A stretch of 64,000 nt of DNA from Tunturiibacter empetritectus (lineage in GTDB: Bacteria; Acidobacteriota; Terriglobia; Terriglobales; Acidobacteriaceae): positions 1,116,001 through 1,180,000 of the forward strand of contig NZ_JACCCU010000002.1 of assembly GCF_013410875.1 (NCBI RefSeq). The letters run 5' to 3'. The notes beneath the pieces are model-generated. The model searched no databases. It saw nothing but the letters and a program-made list of their open reading frames with translations, and was not told the DNA's origin. The number at the start of each line of letters is the position of its first letter. The stretch's first letter is position 1. Positions 17,521 through 27,099 of the stretch are shown piece by piece. Position numbers and translations under genes: made by a program.

Positions 17521-19827
17521 CTAGTGTGGCGAATCCAGCCGGCGTTCTGCATTTACTGCGCTCCGCAATTCACGCCATCGCTGGTATTGCTGAGGGTCCA
17601 TCGCTGTAGGTCGCTCTTGGTCTCTTAGCCAGAACAGATACCAATCCAGATTGCGTTCTAGCGATGCCAGGCGGGCCAAGGGATGACCGGGCTGGTGCGA
17701 CTCCAGAGGATAGTAATACATCTCGACAGGTTTTCCAAGGCGACTGAGTCCGACAAAGACCTCCCACTTCAGAGCGAGATTGCTTGGAGGTGCCCCATCG
17801 TTGTCATACGCCACGCCGTTACCCATTACCTCCATCAACAATGGAGTCTGAACCCTTGGAAGGTTGAACGAGATGGAATAGTCCAGCCACGACTTCAATG
17901 TCGCGCCATAGGGCGGGCCTCCGTACATCGCATCCCAAGCGCGCAGAACCCCATCCGTGTGGATCATCCAATACTCGCCCAAGCTGTATTGTGTATTATC
18001 TGCGACGGTCGCTGCAGCATAGTTTGTTTTGCCGTGTGTAAGCGCAAATTCGGTATACCAGCCGGAACGGCTGAAGCCTATGATTCCGACTCTGTTCCGG
18101 TCAATGAGGCCGTCCTTCGCAAGATGCTCGATGGCGCTATCCCAGACATCCGCCTGAAATGCTACTTGTCCCAAAAGTCCAGGGAGGCCTTTGGGATAGT
18201 GGGTTTGTTCCTCCGCTGTCTGCGGTCCTTCGGGCAAAAAACGAATCAAATACATGATTCCGGCATTTGCAATCGGCTGGGGAGCAAATGAAGGCTCGTG
18301 ATTCAAGCCACTATCGCAAAAGAAATTACCCGCTGCTGGATATGAGTGGATCACCAAGGGATAGCGTGTGCCTGGCTTGTAGTCCGGAGGTAGAAGGAGA
18401 ATGCCGGAGGCACGATAGCCGGTCGAAGTCTCCCACTGCACTTCTTTGATTGGTGCCAGAGTCAGTTCGTCGAACTGCGGATTGAGCTTGGCCAGGATCT
18501 GCACCTGTTCTTCGTCCTCTTTGTAAGAAAACAGCTCCGGCGGAGTTGCCGGTGATTCATAGTCTCCTACGACAGATCTTCCATCGCTCGCAAGCCCTGC
18601 ATTCCTGAAGAGCCCCTGAAGGGGAAGATGGATCTGCGACGACTCCTCCCACTTCTGATGCTTATACTGAAACCGCGAAACGATGTTGTCTCCTGTACGA
18701 AGGACAAGATCGTCATCGGATCTCCACGACAAGGGACGATCGTAGATTCCATTAAGTTCAGAACGAACCTGTATGACCGAGCCGGACGCAACGTTGACTT
18801 CGAATAAGTGAACTGCCTCGCTGGCTCCTCGATGCTCTCGCAGGTCTTGCTGCTCCCACACGCTATTGACTGGAGAGACAGAGGCGATCATGAACGACTT
18901 GCTGTCGCGCGACCAGAAGGGAATGCTCCATGCCCATGGGCCCTCAAATGGAAGATGTGTTTCGCCGTCCGATAAATCGACCACTACAGTAACCTGCGCT
19001 ACTCCAATGCTGGAAAGGATGTCCCGAACTACCGGGCTTTTCTTCCAGGCGTTTGAAATCCGGCTGGAATTTTCAAGATATGTTAACGCCAGCGACTCTC
19101 CATTTGGAGAGAGGCTTAGCCGCAGATTGAGGGCGTAGGAAAGAGACGTGAGAGTTCCCTTGGTAAATGGCGACTGCACGCTCAAGGCCTGTGGTGCGGT
19201 CCACCCTCCCGTACCGCCTCTCCGGGTAACGAAGATCTTTCGCCGAAAGAAGAGCGCTACCTGCTCTCTCTGAAAGGGGATTCTATAGCCTTGCGCGAGG
19301 TCGCTGGCACTTTTTAGCTTGTTCCGGGTTTGGTCCGGCTCTTCCATCGCAAAGACAATGGTTTTACCATCTTCGGCGACGCTGTATTCGGAGATATCCT
19401 GAGACGCTCGCGCTAAGACCTGGACGCGTCCTGAAGGGATCTCAACCTGTTTAACAACGGTGTGGCCGTCATCCTTCGCCAAGACTATGACGGCCGTGCC
19501 ATCGTTCAGCCACTGCAAGCCGGAGATATCCGCACCGGCGAGTAAGTGTTGCACTTGCCCCTGCGGCGCACCAAGCTGTTTCAGCTCGAGGAGAATATCG
19601 TTCTGATTTGATTGAAGATTAGGGGCCTGAACCAGGTACGCAACAGCAGTCCCTTGGGAATTGGTCTGAATGGAAGAACGAAAATCGTCTTCGAGAAAGT
19701 GCCGGACAGTAACGCAGTCTGCCGGAACGATTGCCCTCCGCAACTCAGCCTGAAGGCTTCCCGCGAAGACGCATAGGGTGAATATCAAGAACTTGTTGTG
19801 ACGCTTCCACATCTTCTGTTGGGTCAT
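17521..19827 (-). CDS. Exported S9 peptidase, Atxe2-type lasso peptide isopeptidase candidate
   Basis: 768 residues. A signal peptide (basic start, then FLIFTLCVFAGSLQA) precedes a mature start with DCVTVRHFLEDDF, which resembles the Atxe2 lasso isopeptidase group. These enzymes are S9 beta-propeller/hydrolase proteins that open the macrolactam bond of lasso peptides. The nucleophile is Ser586 in GFSRSGWYTEF; a His candidate lies in ESHQPGHP near the C-terminus; the acid residue is probably in the GVAYDNDGAP loop. It starts 15 bases after the receptor gene and is last in the sigma/anti-sigma/receptor operon, converging on the precursor. An ordinary dipeptidyl-peptidase-like S9 enzyme is the alternative. 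Confidence 0.8.
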   Translation of the reverse strand: MTQQKMWKRHNKFLIFTLCVFAGSLQAELRRAIVPADCVTVRHFLEDDFRSSIQTNSQGTAVAYLVQAPNLQSNQNDILLELKQLGAPQGQVQHLLAGADISGLQWLNDGTAVIVLAKDDGHTVVKQVEIPSGRVQVLARASQDISEYSVAEDGKTIVFAMEEPDQTRNKLKSASDLAQGYRIPFQREQVALFFRRKIFVTRRGGTGGWTAPQALSVQSPFTKGTLTSLSYALNLRLSLSPNGESLALTYLENSSRISNAWKKSPVVRDILSSIGVAQVTVVVDLSDGETHLPFEGPWAWSIPFWSRDSKSFMIASVSPVNSVWEQQDLREHRGASEAVHLFEVNVASGSVIQVRSELNGIYDRPLSWRSDDDLVLRTGDNIVSRFQYKHQKWEESSQIHLPLQGLFRNAGLASDGRSVVGDYESPATPPELFSYKEDEEQVQILAKLNPQFDELTLAPIKEVQWETSTGYRASGILLLPPDYKPGTRYPLVIHSYPAAGNFFCDSGLNHEPSFAPQPIANAGIMYLIRFLPEGPQTAEEQTHYPKGLPGLLGQVAFQADVWDSAIEHLAKDGLIDRNRVGIIGFSRSGWYTEFALTHGKTNYAAATVADNTQYSLGEYWMIHTDGVLRAWDAMYGGPPYGATLKSWLDYSISFNLPRVQTPLLMEVMGNGVAYDNDGAPPSNLALKWEVFVGLSRLGKPVEMYYYPLESHQPGHPLARLASLERNLDWYLFWLRDQERPTAMDPQQYQRWRELRSAVNAERRLDSPH

Positions 19828-19842
19828 TGGCTTCTCCTCGCT

Positions 19843-22800
19843 CTAAAATTGAATCTTCAATGCAAATTGAAGAGAGCGAGGACCGCCCTGTTGGTATTGC
19901 GAACCTAAGGTAGCGAGACTTTGATTCAGCGTCTGAGTAGCCTGTCCAAACGTAGCATCGGACAGCGTCGAATCGATCAGACCGAACATCGGATGGTTGA
20001 GGAGATTGAACGCTTCCGCTCTGAACTGCACTGTTGCGCTACCCGCCAGAGGGAAGGTGCGGCGTGCGGCGAGGTTGATCTGCGAAGCATCGAATCCTCT
20101 TACGAAGTTGCGCGGGGCATTCCCTGTCTTCTCCGCTGCCGGAAGCTGGAAAGCAGCCTGATTGATCGAACGTCCACCTGGATATTGGGAACCATAGAGA
20201 TAGACAGGTTGAGTTGCGATCAGGTCGACATTGCTATAGTAACGGCTACCTGTTGCCGAATCGGTAAGCAGGTCGCCTCCCAAAGTGACGGGGAAAGCAG
20301 TCCGTGCTATGAGGCGGCCATCGAGCGCCCACCCTCCAAGGATCGCTTCCGCACTCTTCCTCTGGTACTCGCCTGGCAGCTCCCAACTCACCCCTCCCTG
20401 AAGATTATCTCTGACGTCAAAGTCGGAGTTCCCTCGAGTGAGTGGCAGAGAAGCGTTGTTTGAACCGAAGTCTAACGAGTGAGACCAGGTGTAGGAGGCA
20501 AGCGCCTGAATGCCGTGGGTCACTGTGCGCTGGAACTGTATCTGCAAGGCCTGGTAGTTCGATGTGGTTCCCGTTTGGACGACATCCACGGTGCTGAAGT
20601 TCGGATTCAACGCTGTCAGAGAGAGCTGCTGCATCTGCAATAGCCGCCGGCCGTTCGATCCGACATAGGAGACTGTCAGAGCCTGAGGCCGCCCCAATGC
20701 CTGTTGCAGGCTCACATTCCATTGCAGCGTATATGGCAGTTGCAGATGCGGGGGAAAAGCAACTACTGCGGTGCTGGTATACGGAGCGGTGGTGGAAGGC
20801 GAAAAAGCCAACTGTGCTGGAGTTACCGGGAATGCCTGGCCCGTTCCGATTTGAATTGCGGAGAAACCGAGATACTGATAGCCCGTTGTGGCGATTTGGT
20901 TTCCGCTGTCGAAGAACACGCCAGCCCCTGTCCTCAAAATCGTCTCCCAATCCGGCTGATCCCGAGCCGTCCATGCAGCTCCAAGTCTCGGAGCGAAGTT
21001 GTACCAACTTGTCTTCCACAATGGTGTCCCTCGTGGTGCGACTGTAAGCGAACTAGGGTCGGCCAGATCGCCGAGAAGGGTGAAGGCGTCGTTCCCGTGC
21101 TCTTCGGTTGGCGGGGGATCGATCTCCCACCGAATCCCACCGGAGATGGTCAGCCTTGGAAGCGAATGCCATTCGTCCTGCAAGAACACCGCGGTTTCGT
21201 TAAATATTGGCGTGGCTGGCAGAACCTTCGAGAGAATACCGATATCCGCGCTGTTATTGAGAACCGAGGATTGATCGAGATAGATGCCCGAGACATAGGG
21301 AGATGACGGATACAGTGGAGATTTGATCCTGCGGTAGTCGATGCCGAGCTTGAGCTGGTGCTTCCCGAGGCTCAGACCGGCTGTATCGACGATATTCCAT
21401 TGTCGGCTCTGATTCACACTGCCGATTGCCTGCAAGATCGATGTTCCCGTACCGAAAAAGCTCAGTTGAAAAGCGCTGCCGGCAGTTTCAGACGCTTCAT
21501 TCCCAAGCGCGCTTCCGAGGTCAACGGACGTAGCTCCTCCAAAGGAATCCAACGCCGTTTGCGTTCTTGAGTCGCTACAGGAGTAGCCAAGTCGAAACTC
21601 ATTTGTGAACCGATTTGATAATCGGCTGGTTGCGCCAACAGTGTAGGTCTGTGTGTCAAATGAAGTCTGCGTTAGAGCAGAGAGCACGCGGGTGCTGGTG
21701 GAGCTGGGTGTATCGCTAAAGCGAAAGAAGACGCTCGACTTGGGTGAGACGACGTGATCGATCCGGCCGCTGATGGAGTCGATCTTGCTCGGGAGAGAGA
21801 AAGGCTCGATGAACTGCGCAAGACCGCTAGCGTAGTCGATGCCGCCGATGCTTGGAAGAGGAAAGGCGTTAAGTATGGACTTCATGGCAGGAGGAGCATT
21901 CTGCCTCATGGCAGCGTCAGGAACATACTGAATTGAAGAAGCTTGAGGTTGGGTAAGCCGAAGCCCCTCGTAGGAAGCAAAGAAGTAGCTTGGGTGCGAA
22001 GGCGGACCAAGATACGGAAGGTGGATTGGGCCTCCGAGTGTTCCCCCAAAGTCGTTCTGGCGTAAAGGGGTGATCGCTCTTCCGTAATGGTCGTTAAACC
22101 AGTTGTTCGCGTCGAAGTAATTGTTGCGAAGATAGTCGAATGCGCTCCCATGAAATTTCTTTGTGCCCGACCGGGTAAGCAGTGAGAATTGTGCTCCAGG
22201 GGAGCGCCCGTACTCCGCAGAATAGGTTGATCCGGATACACGGAACTCTTGCAGCGCATCGACCGAAACCAGGCTTTGCGTCGTGCCAAGGGCGGTTGTA
22301 GCTCCGATCCCTCCGCTGGTCGCCGCTTGAGGACCTCCCGTTGCTGCTCCGGCGCCGACGTTCGCGCTCACACCGTCGACCGTGTAGTAATTGCTCTCGG
22401 TTCGCTGGCCATTCACACTGAAATCACCGCTCGCGCCCACAGCTTGAGACGACTGCGGGCTCTGAGTCACGATGCCTGGCGTCATTGAGATGAGATCCTG
22501 AAAACTGCGGCCGTTGAGGGGGATATTCGCAACAAATTTGCGGTCAATCACCGTACTGACCGAAGCGTCCGCTGTATTGAGCAAGGACGACCCAGCTTCC
22601 ACCGTGATGCTCTGCGACGTCGCCCCCACGGGCAGAACAAAGTTCAGCGCGATAGCCCCTTGCACATTCAGAACCACGTCAGGCTTGATGATGGTCTTGA
22701 AGCCCTGCTTCGAGACCTGCACATGGTAGTGTCCCGGAGGCAGGATGGGAACGAAGTACATTCCTGAGGTGTTCGTCTGGTCGGAATACCGCACGCCGGT

Positions 22801-22953
22801 CTCATCATTGGCAATCTCCACCGCGGCGCCCGTGATAAAACGGCCTGTGGGATCGGTGACTCCTCCGCTGATCGTGGCACTCGTCGACTGGGAAAACACC
22901 GCCGTGGGGACGAACCAGAGGGCGGACAGGAGAAGGCAAGCAAGTAGCTTCAT
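19843..22953 (-). CDS. Oar-like TonB-dependent receptor with carboxypeptidase-regulatory domain
   Basis: 1036 residues from ATG 22953, behind a GGAG site; an in-frame ATG at 22992 is less likely because the signal peptide MKLLACLLLSALWFVPTAVFS starts at the second one. The order is signal peptide, CarboxypepD_reg-like Ig fold (about 22-105: GGVTDPTGRFITGAAVEIAN), plug (PLNGRSFQDLISMTPGI), then a large beta-barrel ending in an aromatic-type FALKIQF. This is the large outer-membrane receptor type expanded in Acidobacteria. In proteobacterial astexin loci a TonB receptor is thought to import the lasso peptide before isopeptidase cleavage; the same job is inferred here from the operon. Confidence 0.88.
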   Translation of the reverse strand: MKLLACLLLSALWFVPTAVFSQSTSATISGGVTDPTGRFITGAAVEIANDETGVRYSDQTNTSGMYFVPILPPGHYHVQVSKQGFKTIIKPDVVLNVQGAIALNFVLPVGATSQSITVEAGSSLLNTADASVSTVIDRKFVANIPLNGRSFQDLISMTPGIVTQSPQSSQAVGASGDFSVNGQRTESNYYTVDGVSANVGAGAATGGPQAATSGGIGATTALGTTQSLVSVDALQEFRVSGSTYSAEYGRSPGAQFSLLTRSGTKKFHGSAFDYLRNNYFDANNWFNDHYGRAITPLRQNDFGGTLGGPIHLPYLGPPSHPSYFFASYEGLRLTQPQASSIQYVPDAAMRQNAPPAMKSILNAFPLPSIGGIDYASGLAQFIEPFSLPSKIDSISGRIDHVVSPKSSVFFRFSDTPSSTSTRVLSALTQTSFDTQTYTVGATSRLSNRFTNEFRLGYSCSDSRTQTALDSFGGATSVDLGSALGNEASETAGSAFQLSFFGTGTSILQAIGSVNQSRQWNIVDTAGLSLGKHQLKLGIDYRRIKSPLYPSSPYVSGIYLDQSSVLNNSADIGILSKVLPATPIFNETAVFLQDEWHSLPRLTISGGIRWEIDPPPTEEHGNDAFTLLGDLADPSSLTVAPRGTPLWKTSWYNFAPRLGAAWTARDQPDWETILRTGAGVFFDSGNQIATTGYQYLGFSAIQIGTGQAFPVTPAQLAFSPSTTAPYTSTAVVAFPPHLQLPYTLQWNVSLQQALGRPQALTVSYVGSNGRRLLQMQQLSLTALNPNFSTVDVVQTGTTSNYQALQIQFQRTVTHGIQALASYTWSHSLDFGSNNASLPLTRGNSDFDVRDNLQGGVSWELPGEYQRKSAEAILGGWALDGRLIARTAFPVTLGGDLLTDSATGSRYYSNVDLIATQPVYLYGSQYPGGRSINQAAFQLPAAEKTGNAPRNFVRGFDASQINLAARRTFPLAGSATVQFRAEAFNLLNHPMFGLIDSTLSDATFGQATQTLNQSLATLGSQYQQGGPRSLQFALKIQF

Positions 22954-23041
22954 ACGACGATGCTCCGGAAATCTAGGATGAAAGATGTTCATCCTGTCTA
23001 CGGTTGGAGGTCGAGGTTATGTATCAGCTGCTGGTGCTATT

Positions 23042-24274
23042 TTATGGGTGGTTGGGTTGAATCTGAAGGTAGGCGAGCAGAAGCGGCTTGCCGGTTGGCT
23101 TGGCGCTTCCTCCCTGCGGCTCTGCCGTGACAAAGACCTTGTTCAAATGCGCCAGCGTCTTGGTGTCGTTAAACCTGAGTACCCATCGCTTGTGCGTATC
23201 GTCTTGATAAAAGATGCCGAGACTGACGTCCTGTCTGTCGTCACTGCTGCCCCACGCCTGGAAGGCAACTGACTGCTTCAAGCCGGACTGCTTATCCAGA
23301 TCATAGCCATAAAACACCAGCGACTTGTCTTTCGTATAGAAGAGCCGGCCGAAAGGCTTGTTTGTCTTTCCAGTCTGCGCCACATCAAAGATATCGGCGA
23401 TGTAAAGATCTCTCGCCCCGATCAGGTCTCGGATCTCCCGGTCATGGGCAAGGAACTCCTTGTCGAGCGCCAGCATCCGGTCCTTCTCCTCGAGAGCCAG
23501 GTTTGCCTCGTGAAGTTTCGCCTTTAGACTTTCTGCTTGAACCGCTTGCTGCGAGGAAGCCACATCGAAGGTTGTGGATCGGCTGCGCAGAGATTCGAGT
23601 TCGGTCTGCGCGGCGGCAAGCTGTTGGCTAAGAGTGTCTCGCTCATCGCTGATCTTAACCCGCTGGCTCTTCTCAGCCTCCAGTTGCTGCTCCGTGTTGG
23701 TCGCAGTAGATGTTGATTGCCGATAGAGGTCTTTGGTTAAGTTAATCTGCTGTTGAAGCTCTGTCACTTCATGTTGGGTGGCCTCCAATTGAGCTCTGAG
23801 CTCGCTGTTGGCTCCAGACTTCCCCTCTGGCCGTGTTCTCTCATCCACACTGCTTGTAGAGACAGGCCGCACGGCAGGTCGAATCCCTGAGTGATGCAGA
23901 CTAAGGCCAATCAGGCCGGACAGGATCGCGACGCAGGCCGCAATCAGGGCTAGCGGAAGCCTCCAGCTCCTACTCTGTGGTTTGTGTGTACTGTCGGCTG
24001 GGCCGTCGGAGTTCAACCGGCTCATCAGCCGTTGCTCAGCCGCTTCCAGAAAAAACGACGCCGGTCCTGGCGGCCCGTCCAGCACTGAAGCCGCGCTGGC
24101 GGCCATCACCGGAATCACATCCTTGGCAAGCTGTTGGTACTCATCGAACACCATACGGCAGGAATTACAGTAGGCGAGGTGCACCTGCAGGAGAGCCCAC
24201 TCCTCCTCTGTCAGTTCACCCGAAGGGAAGAGGGCGCAAAGGGCAACGAACTCGTCATGCCATTGAGGGTTCAC
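23042..24274 (-). CDS. Zinc-finger (zf-HC2) anti-sigma factor with coiled coil
   Basis: 410 residues. The N-terminal anti-sigma domain has HLAYCNSCR at about 33-41 (H-x3-C-x2-C zinc ligands). One membrane segment (LPLALIAACVAILSGLIGL) follows at about 105-125. A long coiled coil (ELRAQLEATQHEVTELQQQI and onward, about 155-270) leads to a C-terminal anti-sigma-K-like beta domain (GRLFYTKDKSLVFYGYDLD). It would hold the sigma factor from the preceding gene at the inner membrane. It sits 40 bases after the sigma gene and 88 before the receptor. The long coiled coil is unusual beside the FecR partner of proteobacterial lasso loci. Confidence 0.85.
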   Translation of the reverse strand: MNPQWHDEFVALCALFPSGELTEEEWALLQVHLAYCNSCRMVFDEYQQLAKDVIPVMAASAASVLDGPPGPASFFLEAAEQRLMSRLNSDGPADSTHKPQSRSWRLPLALIAACVAILSGLIGLSLHHSGIRPAVRPVSTSSVDERTRPEGKSGANSELRAQLEATQHEVTELQQQINLTKDLYRQSTSTATNTEQQLEAEKSQRVKISDERDTLSQQLAAAQTELESLRSRSTTFDVASSQQAVQAESLKAKLHEANLALEEKDRMLALDKEFLAHDREIRDLIGARDLYIADIFDVAQTGKTNKPFGRLFYTKDKSLVFYGYDLDKQSGLKQSVAFQAWGSSDDRQDVSLGIFYQDDTHKRWVLRFNDTKTLAHLNKVFVTAEPQGGSAKPTGKPLLLAYLQIQPNHP

Positions 24275-24314
24275 CGGCTCGGCTCCCGCTTGGAGCTATT
24301 GTGTACCAATTCTC

Positions 24315-25016
24315 TCACTTCGAGATTCTTTTCCCCGGGAAGATGTGGGACCGGAGCCGCTCCAGTCCACGGTAGTAATGGTTTCTGACACTCCCGAACG
24401 TTCGGCCGGTCTTCTCGGCGATCTCATGGAAGCTATATCCTTCAAAGAAGTGAAGCTCCATCGTCTGAATCTGCTCAGGCGAGAGCTCCCTGCGAAGCTT
24501 CTCCAAGAGCGCTCTCCCAGCAAGTCCGTCAATCGATATCCGCCCCTGATGACCTGTCAAGCGGTCCTCATCCAGCTCCTCACCATTGTAGTGCTGGCGA
24601 AAGCTCAGATACCTTCGGCGATCAATAGCTCGGCAGTAAGCCATTTGAATGATCCAGGAGGCACCCGAACCCTTTGCCGCGTCGAAGATGCTTGCCTTCT
24701 GGAAGATAAAGAGGAAGAGCTCTTGTAAGAGATCTTCTGCCTCGCAGTCGTCTCTCAGAATGCGGCGGGCGATGCTGAGGACGGCCCGGGCGTGTCTCTG
24801 AAACAGAACAGACAGCGCTTCCTTGCTTCCCTTCCCCACCTGAATCAAAAGATCTTCATCAGAGCTCTCCCGGATAGGACTATGGACCGCGACTACAGGT
24901 GAAGCTGATCCACTGTTGGGCTGGACCATGACGGGAGACGATGCGGAAGCAGGCGCGTCGACGTCTGAGGCGCTCCCCAGAGTATCAGGGAAATATGCGG
25001 CAGCTTCCGAACTCAT
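24315..25016 (-). CDS. ECF-type RNA polymerase sigma factor
   Basis: 233 residues. Region 2 reads ARRILRDDCEAEDLLQELFL with a W-containing helix (SWIIQMAYCRAIDRRRYL). Region 4 reads LSPEQIQTMELHFFEGYSFHEIAEKTGRTFGSVRNH (key pattern: LSPEQ, GYS..EIA, G.VR). The first 50 residues are a disordered Ser/Ala/Pro leader; an internal ATG (24929) is an alternative start. It heads the minus-strand operon with its anti-sigma factor, the receptor and the isopeptidase candidate, and probably drives that operon and perhaps the lasso operon. Confidence 0.88.
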   Translation of the reverse strand: MSSEAAAYFPDTLGSASDVDAPASASSPVMVQPNSGSASPVVAVHSPIRESSDEDLLIQVGKGSKEALSVLFQRHARAVLSIARRILRDDCEAEDLLQELFLFIFQKASIFDAAKGSGASWIIQMAYCRAIDRRRYLSFRQHYNGEELDEDRLTGHQGRISIDGLAGRALLEKLRRELSPEQIQTMELHFFEGYSFHEIAEKTGRTFGSVRNHYYRGLERLRSHIFPGKRISK

Positions 25017-25164
25017 TCAAACCTTCTGGCGAAGTCGTGTACTTGGGGTTGCTGGATCATTTGGACTTTGATCTCCACTCGGGTATGCAAGGCAAGGCTA
25101 TTTACTGTCAATCCGTAATGCGGCTCGGTGTTTTATCTAATGCACCTCGCTCACACTTCACGTT

Positions 25165-25380
25165 GTGGCGACACTGCGAAAACAATTCGGCAAAAAAATG
25201 CGTTCTATTCGCAAGCGCCACAATATGACTCAAGAGCAATTTGCTGAATTGTTGGATATTTCAGTTGATTTCCTAAGCCTTGTAGAACGCGGGTTGAACG
25301 CGCCTTCCTTTGAATCAATTGAATCATTTTCAATCACTCTGGGTATTCCGGTACGTGATTTCTTCGACTTCACCTCCTAA
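25165..25380 (+). CDS. Small XRE-family helix-turn-helix regulator
   Basis: 71 residues from a GTG start. The five-helix Cro/C1 pattern is clear: KKMRSIRKRHNMTQEQFAEL, then LDISVDFLSLVERG, APSFESIESF and GIPVRDFF. It is essentially a bare DNA-binding domain. It is divergent from the sigma-factor gene (149 bases between starts), so it may control that promoter. It has low GC compared with the lasso genes. A second XRE gene follows after 97 bases. Confidence 0.75.
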   Translation: MATLRKQFGKKMRSIRKRHNMTQEQFAELLDISVDFLSLVERGLNAPSFESIESFSITLGIPVRDFFDFTS

Positions 25381-25477
25381 TGGCTTTCATAGGCATAGGT
25401 TATCCCCAATGTACTGGGATAATAACTCGTAATATCGCTCGGTGTCTTAAAAAAAGTGAAATCTCCACACTTTTGAT

Positions 25478-25807
25478 GTGGAGCCTGTTCAGCCCAATTT
25501 CGGAATTCGCATCAAAAAACTTCGCTTCGAAAGAGATATGGGGCAACAAGAACTGGCTGATCTTTGCGAGTTGTCAGTAGACCAAATATCAAATATTGAA
25601 CGTGGAAAGAGCTGGACTGGCGAAGTGAGCTTGTCTTTTTTGGCGAATGCCTTCGAGATTGCACAGAAATCACTACTCGATTACAGCGAAAACCAGGCCT
25701 TTATTGAAAGCGGCGGTCTGAGCTGGCGGGCCTCTCGAAAGAAAAACACTTTGACTGTGAGGCACAGCAAGGTCGAAATTGCCTTCGCTAAGAAGAAGAG
25801 ACTATGA
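25478..25807 (+). CDS. XRE-family helix-turn-helix regulator
   Basis: 109 residues from GTG 25478. The helix-turn-helix domain reads RIKKLRFERDMGQQELADLC, SVDQISNIERGKS and VSLSFLANAFEI; the remaining 45 residues form a basic tail. It resembles the gene just upstream, so the pair may be an old tandem duplication that diverged. No clear ribosome site precedes the start, and an ATG in another frame overlaps, so the exact start is uncertain. Target unknown. Confidence 0.65.
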   Translation: MEPVQPNFGIRIKKLRFERDMGQQELADLCELSVDQISNIERGKSWTGEVSLSFLANAFEIAQKSLLDYSENQAFIESGGLSWRASRKKNTLTVRHSKVEIAFAKKKRL

Positions 25808-26073
25808 CGTATACATGGCCAGTTAGATTTCCTTAGACCCGAGCCATTTTGTCAGAGAATTGGATTTGGCTGCGATTGAATTAGTCGGGTAGAAAAAAAA
25901 CAGGCTAAGACCGCGCCATGAATTCTCATTGTTCAACAGTGGAGAGCCATAAACTCTTCAGAAACGAAGTCGAACTTTCCGAAATACGGCGAGTTTTTAC
26001 GAGAATCCGTGAAAACGGCGATTCTGACTAGAAGTGATATGATTATAGTCGGAACCGTGGAGTGGAGGTGCAT

Positions 26074-26319
26074 ATGGCTGTGTGGCAGGTTCAGGAAGCG
26101 AAAACTCGTTTGAGCGAACTGATCGAGGATGCGAATACGGAAGGGCCGCAGATCATCACCCGGCACGGCTCCGAACATGCCGTGGTCCTCTCAATCACGG
26201 ACTATCGCGCGCTCACTGTCCAGCGGGCGAACTTGAGGGACTATCTGTTGAATGGTCCCAAGGTAGACTCCTTCGAGGTTAAGCGCAGCCGCGATGCAGG
26301 ACGAAAGATCCGCCTGTGA
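26074..26319 (+). CDS. Phd/YefM-family antitoxin
   Basis: 81 residues from ATG 26074, which follows GTGGAGG; an in-frame GTG at 26062 is less likely. The family pattern is complete: WQVQEAKTRLSELIEDA, then GPQIITRHGSEHAVVLSITDY. Phd-type antitoxins bind their own operator and neutralise the partner toxin with the C-terminal tail. It overlaps the PIN toxin gene by 4 bases (GTGA), the classic coupled antitoxin-toxin arrangement. This fits stabilisation of a plasmid or island. Confidence 0.9.
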   Translation: MAVWQVQEAKTRLSELIEDANTEGPQIITRHGSEHAVVLSITDYRALTVQRANLRDYLLNGPKVDSFEVKRSRDAGRKIRL

Positions 26320-26744
26320 CATCTCGAAGCCGATATCTTTTGGACACAAATGTGTTGTCCGAGACTCGCAAGAAGCGGCCGGATGAGCGGGTTTTGGCAT
26401 TTCTCTCAAATGTGTCTCCAACTGCCTTGTTTATGAGCTGCCTTTCAGTTGGAGAACTCAAGAAGGGTGTGGCCCTCAAGCGGAACTCCGACCCATCGGC
26501 AGCCAAGGCAATTGCGGGGTGGGTCGATGGCCTTGAGATGAACTTTGCAGACCGGATCTTGAGTGTGGACACTGCCAGCGCGAAGCTCTGGGGTGAGTGG
26601 TCGGCCCAGAGGCCCCGGCCCGTCATTGATACAATTCTCGCCGCAACTGCCGTAGTGCACGGCCTAGTCTTCGTCACGCGCAACGAAAGCGATGTTCAAG
26701 ATCTTCCTATCAAGCTCTTAAACCCCTGGCGGAGCGACTCGTGA
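26316..26744 (+). CDS. VapC-type PIN-domain toxin ribonuclease
   Basis: 142 residues from GTG 26316. The acidic PIN residues are visible: YLLDTNVLSE (Asp10), SVGELKKG (Glu), IDTILAATA (Asp) and the TRNESD segment near the end. PIN toxins cut RNA when freed from the antitoxin. The gene is translationally coupled to the Phd-like antitoxin upstream. Full length for the FitB/VapC group. Confidence 0.9.
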   Translation: MTSRSRYLLDTNVLSETRKKRPDERVLAFLSNVSPTALFMSCLSVGELKKGVALKRNSDPSAAKAIAGWVDGLEMNFADRILSVDTASAKLWGEWSAQRPRPVIDTILAATAVVHGLVFVTRNESDVQDLPIKLLNPWRSDS

Positions 26745-26877
26745 ACCATCGTCGCCAGGAGATAATTCCTCACGTACTTTTTCTGTCTTTGAATTCGGCA
26801 TAGCGCAAAATAGAACGGATAGACCAACGGATCGGTCCAGTGAAATGCAGAAATAAGGATTCACTATCCCTTTCTGC

Positions 26878-27099
26878 TTGAAGCGGTCGCCCGCCGTGCG
26901 ATCTCTCATCGAGCGAACTTTCGCGTACCTACGGAATCGTGCAACCGACAATCCCGACCCCGAGATTCGCCCAGCCATGCTCGCGCAAGCTGTCGGCGAA
27001 AACGAAATGGTCGCGTTGACTGCCCTAAGCATTTTGGAAGACGCGGGTGTTATGAAGGCCCACATCGGCCTGTACTGCTACGGGCAGTCCAGCCACTAG
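26878..27099 (+). CDS. Hypothetical small protein
   Basis: 73 residues from a TTG start without a clear ribosome site. The sequence is helical and charged (SLIERTFAYLRNRA; ENEMVALTALSILEDAGV) and could be a small winged-helix-like domain. No family recognised. Coding potential is plausible, but the start and expression are uncertain. Confidence 0.4.
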   Translation: MKRSPAVRSLIERTFAYLRNRATDNPDPEIRPAMLAQAVGENEMVALTALSILEDAGVMKAHIGLYCYGQSSH

